Positions 53,701 to 59,990 of a stretch of 64,000 nt of DNA are shown piece by piece. Every line of letters starts with the position of its first letter. Position 1 is the first letter of the stretch. The notes beneath the pieces are model-generated. The model made no database searches. It saw nothing but the letters and a program-made list of their open reading frames with translations, and was not told the origin of the DNA. This stretch comes from Candidatus Latescibacterota bacterium (GTDB taxonomy: Bacteria > Latescibacterota > UBA2968): NCBI GenBank assembly GCA_022821275.1, contig JAJEDY010000030.1:1-64000 (forward strand). The letters run 5' to 3'. Both the position numbers and the translations under genes were made by a program.

Positions 53701-56700
53701 CGCGTGCTGATTCACGCAGGCGCGGGCGGCGTGGGGCTTGCGGCCATCCAGTGGGCGCAGGCGGCGGGAGCGGAAGTGTTCGCGACGGCGAGCGCGCCGA
53801 AACAGGCGTATCTCCGCTCGCTCGGTGTAAAGCATGTGTTCGACAGCCGTCAGACGAAATTCGGGGAGGAAATCCTCGAGGCCACGGACGGCGCAGGGGT
53901 CGATGTGGTATTGAACAGCCTGACGGCGGAGGGTTTCATCGACGCGAGTCTGGCGTGTCTGGCGCATGGTGGCCGGTTCGTGGAATTGGCGGCGCGGGAC
54001 ATTCTGAGCGAGGAAGAGATGGCGGCCGTACGGCCGGACGTGGCCTATTACATCGTGAATCTTCATGCCATGAAGGGGGATGACCCGGCGCGACCCGGAG
54101 CTTTGCTGAGAGACATCATGGAACGGCTGGCAGCGGGAGAACTAACGCCGCTCATCCACACCAGATGGCCGCTTGCCGAAGCGAGACGGGCCATTGAGTT
54201 CATGCGCGACGGCAGGCACATCGGAAAAATCGCCTTTGCGAATCCGCCGCTCACCAGTGGGCGGTTGCGAGAGGATCGAACTTATCTGGTAACAGGTGGT
54301 CTGGGTGGGATCGGGTGCGTAATGGCCGACTATTTGGCGGATCGCGGCGCGGGTGCAATCGCGCTAAACGGGCGCCGGGCACCGGACCCTGAAGCCGAAG
54401 AGACCATCCGCAGGCTGCGGGAACGCGGCGTGACAGTGCAGGTAGAGATCGCAGATGTGACGGACGCCGATGCAATGGATGAGATGCTGGCGCGGATAGA
54501 TGAGACGCTACCGCCGCTCGGGGGCGTAATCCACAGCGTGGGGGTGTTGTCGGACGGTGCGCTCGGGAACCAGAGTTGGGAAAGATTCGAGCAGGTGCTG
54601 TGGCCGAAGGTGCTGGGCGCGTGGCATCTGCATCGCGCGACTGAGGACCGCGATCTGGATATGTTTGTCCTCTTCTCCAGCGTGGCCGGTGTGCTGGGCA
54701 ATCCGGGCCAGTCGAATCACGCGGCGGCCAATGCGTTTCTGGACCAACTCGCCGCGCATCGCCGCGCACTCGGACTTCCGGGACAGACCATCGCCTGGGG
54801 CGCGTGGTCGGAACTCGGCGAAGCGGAAGAACAACGGGAACGGATTGCCGAACGGCTGGAAGCGCGAGGAACGGATTGGATCACGCCGCAGCAAGGTCTC
54901 AGGGCATTCGACCAACTGGTGTGCGAGGACGCCGCGGCATCCGTCGTGCTGGCGGCCGATTGGTCGTCTTACGGGGAGGGCCTGGAATACCGGATGCCCC
55001 TGCTGGAGGATCTGCTCTCCACCATTTCAGAAGACGAGGCCGACTCGCCTGCTCTGGCGGACGACCTGATGTCCCGTCTGGCGGAAACGCCCTCGGCGGA
55101 GCGTGAGGCCCTGTTGGTATCGTTCCTGCAGCAGGAATTACAGGCGGTGCTGAGGTTGCCGACAGCACCCGAGCCCACGGTGGGATTTTTCGATCTGGGG
55201 ATGGACTCGCTAATGGCCGTAGAGTTGCGAAATCGGCTGAACCGCGCGTTTGCCGATGAGTACGTGGTACCCAACACTGTGGTATTTGACTACCCGGACA
55301 TCGCCCGTCTCGCCAACCATCTCATCGAGGAACTCGGCGAAGTCAGCACTGCGCCCACTCCTCCGCCCCAGGTGCAACCCGAGCCAGAACCACAGACGGA
55401 AGTACAGCGCGAGGACAACGGTATTGCGATTGTGGGCATGGCCTGCCGCTTCCCCGGCGCCCCGGATCTTTCCGCCTTCTGGCAGCAACTCGAAGCAGGT
55501 GCGGACGCCGTGACCGATGGACGCCGGGATTCCGGTTCATGGAACGCTCTTGCCAAAGATCTTCCTCCCGAATACGCCGCCTATCGCCGGGGCGGATTTG
55601 TGGAGGGAATTGATCAATTTGACGCGAGATTCTTTCGGATTTCGCCAATTGAAGCACGCATGATGGATCCGCGGCAGCGCATGATGCTGGAGACGACCTA
55701 TCAAGCGCTCGAGGATGCGGGAATTGATCCAGACAAATTGAGGGGCAGCCGCACCGGGCTATACGCTGGCATCGCCACCAGCGAATACCGGGACCTGATG
55801 ACAGCCAGCGACTACGGCATCAGTTATCTGAGCACTGCCGCGAGCATGACGGTCGGGCGAATTGCTTTCCTTCTTGGTCTGGAGGGACCGACGATACCGG
55901 TGGAACTCAACTGCGCGTCGTCACTGGTCGCGGTGCATCAGGCAGTGATGGGTTTGCGAGAGGGCGAAGTGGATATGGCTCTGGTTGGAGGAACACACGC
56001 AGTTCTGTCTCCTGAGTTAACCAAAGAGATGGCGGAGTTGGGGATATTGTCGCGGGAAGGGCAGTGCAAAACCTTCGATGCCTCTGCGGATGGCTTCGTC
56101 CGGGGTGAGGGCTGTGGGATGATCGTCCTCAAACGGCTGAGCGAGGCAGAAGCCGATGGCGACCGCATCTGGGGCGTGATCCGCGGGTCAGCGGTCAACC
56201 AGAACGGGGCCAGCGCAGGACCCACCGTGCCAAACGGACCGGCGCAGGAGCGGGTGATTGAAGAGGCGTTGTCGCGAGCGGGCGTTGCCCCATCAGAAGT
56301 GGATTATCTGGAAGCACACGGGGGTGCGTCGGAGTTGGGCGATCCGATCGAAGTGCAGGCAGCGGCTGCGGTTTACGGCAAGGGACGCGAAGCAGATCGT
56401 CCGCTTTTGATCGGCTCTGTGAAGACCAACATCGGTCACCTGGAGCCAGCTGCCGGGGTTGCGGCTCTGATCAAGGCAGTACTTGCGATGAAGCGGGGGG
56501 TGATTCCTAAAAACCTGCACTTTGAGAATCCGAGTCCGCATATAGACTGGGACCGGCTTCCAGTACGAGTAACTTCAGAACTGACAGACTGGCCGCGCCA
56601 TCCCGACCGACCGCCGCGGGCCGGGGTCAGCGCCTTCGGGATATCGGGCACAAACGCCCATGCTGTCGTAGAAGGATATGACAGCCCGGATGCAACGCCT

Positions 56701-57774
56701 GTGGGTTCCGCGCAACCCGTTTCTCTGTCGGTCGTGGATCTCATAGGCGAGAAAGAAGAATTCGCTCCGCGCCAGACGCGGCTCCTGCCCCTCTCGGGAA
56801 AATCCGATGAAGCGCTCCGAGATCTGACAGAGCGATACTTATCGTGGCTCGACGACCTTGCTTTCGAAGATGAGGCGACACTTGCCGACATGGCGTGGAC
56901 AGCAGGTGTGGGACGCAGCCATTTCGATCACCGCGCAGGCATCGTATTCCAGGATGTTGAATCGCTGAGAGAGAAGTTACAGACACTCGCAGAGATCGGT
57001 GAAAGACCAGAACCGCATACGGCGACAAAAGTCGCCTTCGCGTACACCGGACAGGACAGCCAATGGATCGGCATGGGGAAAGACCTCTACGAAAGCGAGC
57101 CGGTAGTCCGTGCAGTTCTGGACCGTTGCGGCGAAGTCCTTCGGGAAGCGCGTGGCACCTCGTTGCTGGACGTGATGTTCGGTCAGACCGACGATCTATC
57201 TGATCTGCCAGCCATCTATGCACTGGAATCCGCACTTACAGCACTGTGGTCAAGCGTGGGGATTCAGCCCAGCGTGGTGGTCGGACGCGATATCGGGGAA
57301 ATTGCAGCAGCGCAAGCGGCAGGCGTCTTTAGCTTAGAGGATGGCTTGCGGGTTGCGCTGGAGCGGGACACAGACAGTCTGGAAGCCACCCTCGCAGACG
57401 TCACAATTGCATCGCCATCTTTGACCCTGGTGAGCAGTGTAACAGGAGAGATCGAGAGCCTTGATGCAGCATACTGGCATCGGCAAGCGCAGGCGCCAGT
57501 GGCATTCGACAAATGCATGAAGAAGCTGGCCGACCAGGGGATTGATGTACTCATCGAGATTGGTCCAAACGCGGTGCTGGATCCGATAGAGGGCGACGCG
57601 GAACCACCGGTTGTCTTGTCGAGCCTGGGAGACGACGGGTTTGTAGAAGCAGTAGCAAAGGCGTATGAAGCGGGACTCCCGGTTTTTCATGCCGGGCTAT
57701 TTGCGGGAGAAATGCGCCGTCGCATCGCCTTGCCGAGCTATCCATTCCAGCGTCAGCACTACTGGATTCAATAG
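47716..57774 (+). CDS. Type I polyketide synthase, KS-AT-DH-cMT-ER-KR-ACP-KS-AT(inactive)
   Basis: 3352 residues, start behind GGAGG. KS1 (about 10-430): Cys182, His317, His357. AT1 (555-870): Ser649 in GHSLG, with HAFH, which points to malonyl-CoA. DH (930-1240): His960 and Asp1133. C-methyltransferase (1360-1620): VIEVGAGTGSAT. A structural KR half precedes ER (1875-2185; HAGAGGVG at 2000-2007). KR (2188-2400): TGGLGGIG, Ser2322, but His2335 where Tyr is usual. ACP: Ser2498 in GMDSL. KS2 (2570-2990): Cys2733 in NCASS, His2868, His2908. AT2 (3110-3310): Asp3192 in GRDIG instead of Ser, and about 100 residues missing. No thioesterase. Predicted to build a fully reduced, C-methylated chain iteratively. 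The layout recalls sponge-symbiont Sup-type and fungal highly reducing synthases (recollection). Confidence 0.95.
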   Translation: MKPDKSDQPIAIIGMACRFPNAPNISAFWRLLEAGQNAVTEGAPGSGVGRVGTLFPNAEVQNDACRFGAFVDDIDLFDATFFRISPVEAQLLDPQQRMMLETSWQALEDAGIDPDRLKGSRTGVYAGISNNDYRGVILGSSRTAEPSASLFSVAGTSLNTAIGRVAFALGLGGPAMAVDTACSSSLVATNQAVAELQQGKADLALAGGVQAILSGRLTELRGNAGMLSPDGQCKAFDASANGFVRGEGCGIVVLKRLSEAEADGDHIWGVIRSTAVNQDGASTGLTVPNGPAQERVIEEALSRAGILPSEVDYVEAHGTGTEVGDPIEINATAAVYGKGREEDNPILVGSVKTNIGHLEPTAGIAGLIKTVLSMKQGVIPKHLHFENPNPNMDWDRLPLRVTSEAMDWPLNAERPPIAGVNSFGWSGTNAHVIVAGYETPKSSDEEYLPVGPARPVAISLPKSVLPPEEELGTRRTRLLPLSGKSDEALRDLARQYLKRDFASKDEALLADMAWTAGVGRSHFPHRAGIVFSDGASLRESLNALAEISTRPAPQTPSKIAFVYTGQGSQWVGMGEHLYHTEPVVRAVLDQCDAVLREARGTSLLDVMFGRAGDLSDQEWTQPAIFAIECALTALWKSVGITPSVVLGHSLGELAAAQAAGVFSIEEGVRFAAARGELTATLPGGGAMAAIFADVSQVESALDELNAASTGVGLSIAAYNGAHQVVSGPEEEIEAISEHFLAQDIRVSRLRTTHAFHSALVEPMLDKLDAIVSEIAIAPPSLTLVSNVTGQVLETGKRQDSAYWRQHTRKPVAFAPSIETLAGLGVDLVIEVGPHAVLSTMATLSWPDTAGAPPVALPSLLRPSSKVSQAEADRAFTAAVANAYEAGLSVSFAGLFAGETRRRISLPGYPFQRERYWVEAPKRRRQSAGHPLLGERHESASGEIAFETEVFPSDPTWLNDHRVFGRVIAPGAFYGAMAISASTAERNGSMVIEEMQLHNALIFPEENADNDEGRGREMQVLLEAPGEAPSRLVRIFSKGEAEEDWTLHAECRVPSDAGARQASEQEDLESLKAGLSPEDVPAFYRAKAGVGIDLGPSFRTLRMVWSRAGEALGEVCFPEALGGNDLDVHPLLLDGCFQVMGAARNPGGAEDGITYLPFGWERLWLPDRLPDRFLCHVRMREASKNWEPDAETGGSPEVFVGDFLLYDQSGVLIGELSGFMVKRATRAALLSAVEGVQELLYEVMWRESTLAPGLLPADFLPSPGEVANRWELFSDYLAAEGVDAGLRPAWLADLSCMARHFALSALEKLGWERKAGTAVDPEDLRQRLGVLDEHSRLFRRMLEILARAGVLEAAGEDFVVAVGAGDPLPEGIPGNPEQFAAQVSERYSYASSEIGIFRRSAGALAEVLRGEEDPLSLLFGSGEPSAADLYFKAPIYRASNRMLGDAVRTLVAGLPEGRRLRVIEVGAGTGSATESVLPELPEGRYDYMYTDISAGFFAQAEGLFGDECIEYRVLDIEKDPVEQGFDAHGYDLLIASNVLHATRYLEETLTHCRSLLAPSGHLVALENLCGQDWLDMTFGQLDGWWRFSDDCRPTYALAGPNVWRQSLGSVGFEGVEILGLGGPDAAEMPDRGVILAQLPEDVAERRGVWVLAADRGGAAAELALELAARNQTVVLASDAGSTGEGPADAKTAVIHTSLEMEHREAWRSLLEGLPADVALSGVVHFAALDGHGPDTTTAEMAENVKRVGASALALAQGLADADVTPEKGLWFLTRGAQVLERERAGELAGATLWGFGKVLAREASHMQPKMIDLDPEPTAPPIDLANELLYPDTEDQIVHRGSRRRVARLVRTGEGTDRINLPEEPGWMLGVGEDGAIADLQVVPTPLESKEVRVAVEAAGLNFWDVFAALGLIDEKFLGTEFCGHIIEVGSEVASVAVDDRVVGLAFGTFGPEVVIRAELLAPAPPDLSATALASMPTVFVSVALSYELAGLKAGDRVLIHAGAGGVGLAAIQWAQAAGAEVFATASAPKQAYLRSLGVKHVFDSRQTKFGEEILEATDGAGVDVVLNSLTAEGFIDASLACLAHGGRFVELAARDILSEEEMAAVRPDVAYYIVNLHAMKGDDPARPGALLRDIMERLAAGELTPLIHTRWPLAEARRAIEFMRDGRHIGKIAFANPPLTSGRLREDRTYLVTGGLGGIGCVMADYLADRGAGAIALNGRRAPDPEAEETIRRLRERGVTVQVEIADVTDADAMDEMLARIDETLPPLGGVIHSVGVLSDGALGNQSWERFEQVLWPKVLGAWHLHRATEDRDLDMFVLFSSVAGVLGNPGQSNHAAANAFLDQLAAHRRALGLPGQTIAWGAWSELGEAEEQRERIAERLEARGTDWITPQQGLRAFDQLVCEDAAASVVLAADWSSYGEGLEYRMPLLEDLLSTISEDEADSPALADDLMSRLAETPSAEREALLVSFLQQELQAVLRLPTAPEPTVGFFDLGMDSLMAVELRNRLNRAFADEYVVPNTVVFDYPDIARLANHLIEELGEVSTAPTPPPQVQPEPEPQTEVQREDNGIAIVGMACRFPGAPDLSAFWQQLEAGADAVTDGRRDSGSWNALAKDLPPEYAAYRRGGFVEGIDQFDARFFRISPIEARMMDPRQRMMLETTYQALEDAGIDPDKLRGSRTGLYAGIATSEYRDLMTASDYGISYLSTAASMTVGRIAFLLGLEGPTIPVELNCASSLVAVHQAVMGLREGEVDMALVGGTHAVLSPELTKEMAELGILSREGQCKTFDASADGFVRGEGCGMIVLKRLSEAEADGDRIWGVIRGSAVNQNGASAGPTVPNGPAQERVIEEALSRAGVAPSEVDYLEAHGGASELGDPIEVQAAAAVYGKGREADRPLLIGSVKTNIGHLEPAAGVAALIKAVLAMKRGVIPKNLHFENPSPHIDWDRLPVRVTSELTDWPRHPDRPPRAGVSAFGISGTNAHAVVEGYDSPDATPVGSAQPVSLSVVDLIGEKEEFAPRQTRLLPLSGKSDEALRDLTERYLSWLDDLAFEDEATLADMAWTAGVGRSHFDHRAGIVFQDVESLREKLQTLAEIGERPEPHTATKVAFAYTGQDSQWIGMGKDLYESEPVVRAVLDRCGEVLREARGTSLLDVMFGQTDDLSDLPAIYALESALTALWSSVGIQPSVVVGRDIGEIAAAQAAGVFSLEDGLRVALERDTDSLEATLADVTIASPSLTLVSSVTGEIESLDAAYWHRQAQAPVAFDKCMKKLADQGIDVLIEIGPNAVLDPIEGDAEPPVVLSSLGDDGFVEAVAKAYEAGLPVFHAGLFAGEMRRRIALPSYPFQRQHYWIQ

Positions 57775-57863
57775 CCAAAACGACCAGAAAAAAATTTGAC
57801 TTTACGCCTGCCGATCACTATCTTTCGGTTCAAACCATCTATCCTTACGAAAGGAGCTTAACA

Positions 57864-58103
57864 ATGGCTTCAACTGCAGAACGTATCAGAAACCTCATCG
57901 CGGAAAATCTGGAAGTCGATGGACAGCCAATTTCGTTGCCCGATGATCTGAGCATCAGCCTCCTGGAGGCCGGAATTTCCTCCGTAGATCTCGTCGCGTT
58001 CGCGAAAATAGTCGAACAAGAATTTGACGTTAAATTGACCCTTGAAGATTGTGCTAATCTCAATAGCGTACAGGAACTGGTCGCGCGGCTGGACGCAGCC
58101 TGA
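57864..58103 (+). CDS. Free-standing acyl carrier protein
   Basis: 79 residues. The phosphopantetheine site is GISSVDL (Ser in place of the usual Asp before the modified Ser), followed by the recognition helix VAFAKIVEQEFDVKL. GAAAGGAG lies before the ATG. It follows the PKS by 89 bp and is the last gene before a strong hairpin. It probably serves the terminal KS domain, which has no ACP of its own in the protein, or accepts the finished chain for the hydrolase or a lipid-transfer enzyme. Confidence 0.92.
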   Translation: MASTAERIRNLIAENLEVDGQPISLPDDLSISLLEAGISSVDLVAFAKIVEQEFDVKLTLEDCANLNSVQELVARLDAA

Positions 58104-58145
58104 GGCTGAAATCCTCTCCACCCGGAGAACGTACGCTTCTTATAG

Positions 58146-58182
58146 AACAGGCCCCGGATGGAAATTCGGGGCCTGTTGGTTT
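58146..58182 (+). terminator. Terminator of the polyketide operon
   Basis: AACAGGCCCCG (58146-58156) pairs perfectly with CGGGGCCTGTT (58167-58177) with a 10-nt loop; GGTTTAT follows. It separates the PKS/ACP unit from the permease gene. Confidence 0.85.
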
Positions 58183-58238
58183 ATGGGAATTCGATAAAGA
58201 TTCCGCTTATTCAACCTTTCACACTTCACAACTTCACA

Positions 58239-59990
58239 ATGAATACCAATAATCCCAGCGGTGACACAGGTATCCGCTACCAGCCCGACGAAAGGCCTCC
58301 GGCGACTCTCGCCCTCGGACTTGGGTTGCAACTCGCCGTTCTCAGCATAGCCGCCATCATATTGGTCCCGACAGTCGTGATGCGCGCTGCCGGTACGACG
58401 GAAGCCTATCTGTCATGGGCCGTGTCTGCCACGGTCGTGGTTGGCGGGGTGGCCACAATTCTTCAATCGATCCGCATCGGCCGGATCGGCATGGGCTATC
58501 TCCTCATTATGGGTCCGTCCGGAGCCTTCATCGCGGTCTGCATCACGGCAATCACCGAAGGCGGTCCGGCGATGCTCGCCACCCTGGTCGTCATCTCATC
58601 CTTCGTCCCGCTTGTACTTTCCCATCGGCTTTCGCTGTTTCAGCGACTCTTGACGCCGACCGTCGCGGGAACAGTAATCATGCTGATACCGATTACGATA
58701 ATGCCGCCCATTTTCAATCTGCTATCGGCGCCCGGCGCACCAGCGTTCGCTGCGCCGCTGAGTGCACTTGCAACAATCATCATTATCAGCGGCATCGCGC
58801 TAAAGGCGACTGGGGTGTTGCGCCTGTGGGCACCGGTTATCGGCGTTGTCGTCGGCTCGATAATTGGCGGCTTCTTCGGCCTATACGACACAGACCGCAT
58901 TGCCAGAGCTTCGTGGGTTGGCCTGCCGCCGAACGAATGGCCGGGCTTTGATCTCGATTTTGGACCAACTTTCTGGGCACTTCTTCCCGCATTCTTGCTC
59001 GTAGCCATAATCAGTACCATCCGAACGATCAGCAGCTCCGTCGCCATCCAGCGCATATCGTGGCGTCAGAGCCGAGCAGTGGATTTCCAGGCGGTGGGTG
59101 GTGCGATAACCGTAGATGGGATAAGCAACTTTATTTCCGGTCTCGTAGGGACAATACCCAACACAGCCAACACGCTGGGCGTGTCGATGGCTGAACTCAC
59201 CGGGGTCGGTGCCCGCAACGTCGGAATTGCCACCGGAGCAGTGTTCATTGCTATGGCATTTCTTCCGAAAGTACTCGCTCTGATCCTGGCGATACCAGGC
59301 CCCGTCATCGCAGCTTATTTCGCCATAATGCTGGCGACGCTCTTCGTAGTCGGCATTAAAATAGTTTTTCAGGATGGAATCGACTATCGCAACGGCATGA
59401 TCGTCGGCATCGCATTCCTGGTCGGAGTTGGCTTCCAGAGCGGTCTGATATTTCCCGAGTATATCTCGGAATTTGCAGGCGGTTTTTTGCGGAATGGGAT
59501 GAACGCTGGCGGTTTTACAGCCATCCTCATGACGCTATTTGTAGAACTAACAGAGCCTCGCCGCAGCCGGATAGAGATGACATTCGATTTTTCCGCCCTG
59601 CCAAAAATCAGGGACTTTCTCGGCGCGTTCGCATCTCGCAACGGCTGGGACACCGCAATGGCGAACCGCCTGGACGCCGTCGCTGAGGAAACATTGCTGA
59701 CACTCATCCCACAAGATGAAATAGAAGAAGAACACGACCCACGACACTTGCGTCTTACTGCGTACAGAGAAGAAGGCGATGCGGTTCTCGAGGTCGTTGT
59801 CTCGTCGGGAGAGGAGAACATTCAGGATCGGATCGCGCTACTCGGCGAACAGACGAATGAAGCACCCATCGAGCGGGAAGTTTCACTTCGGCTGTTGCGA
59901 CATCTCGCGTCATCTGTTCGCCACCAGCAATATCACGAGACGGATATCGTGACCGTGCGCGTGAAAGCACACCATCAAGCACCGCCATAA
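58239..59990 (+). CDS. NCS2-type (xanthine/uracil-like) permease with C-terminal GHKL-like domain
   Basis: 583 residues from the ATG at 58239. About 12-14 membrane helices over residues 20-435 match the nucleobase-cation-symport-2 fold (GPSGAFIAVC, GTIPNTANTLGVSMAE). After 445 comes a soluble ~125-residue domain (WDTAMANRLDAVAEETLLTLI, then LRLLRHLASSVRHQQYHETD) that resembles the anti-sigma-factor-like HATPase_c_2 fold, though the ATP-lid glycines are degenerate. The transporter and GHKL module are fused in one chain. Convergent with the sulfatase gene, overlapping it by 16 bp. The substrate is not predictable. Confidence 0.85.
   Translation: MNTNNPSGDTGIRYQPDERPPATLALGLGLQLAVLSIAAIILVPTVVMRAAGTTEAYLSWAVSATVVVGGVATILQSIRIGRIGMGYLLIMGPSGAFIAVCITAITEGGPAMLATLVVISSFVPLVLSHRLSLFQRLLTPTVAGTVIMLIPITIMPPIFNLLSAPGAPAFAAPLSALATIIIISGIALKATGVLRLWAPVIGVVVGSIIGGFFGLYDTDRIARASWVGLPPNEWPGFDLDFGPTFWALLPAFLLVAIISTIRTISSSVAIQRISWRQSRAVDFQAVGGAITVDGISNFISGLVGTIPNTANTLGVSMAELTGVGARNVGIATGAVFIAMAFLPKVLALILAIPGPVIAAYFAIMLATLFVVGIKIVFQDGIDYRNGMIVGIAFLVGVGFQSGLIFPEYISEFAGGFLRNGMNAGGFTAILMTLFVELTEPRRSRIEMTFDFSALPKIRDFLGAFASRNGWDTAMANRLDAVAEETLLTLIPQDEIEEEHDPRHLRLTAYREEGDAVLEVVVSSGEENIQDRIALLGEQTNEAPIEREVSLRLLRHLASSVRHQQYHETDIVTVRVKAHHQAPP

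Noticed and set aside
47716-57774. Reading the PKS as two ordinary extension modules
   Set aside because: The second unit has no ACP, KR or DH and its AT lacks the nucleophile and a large segment, so it cannot extend by itself.
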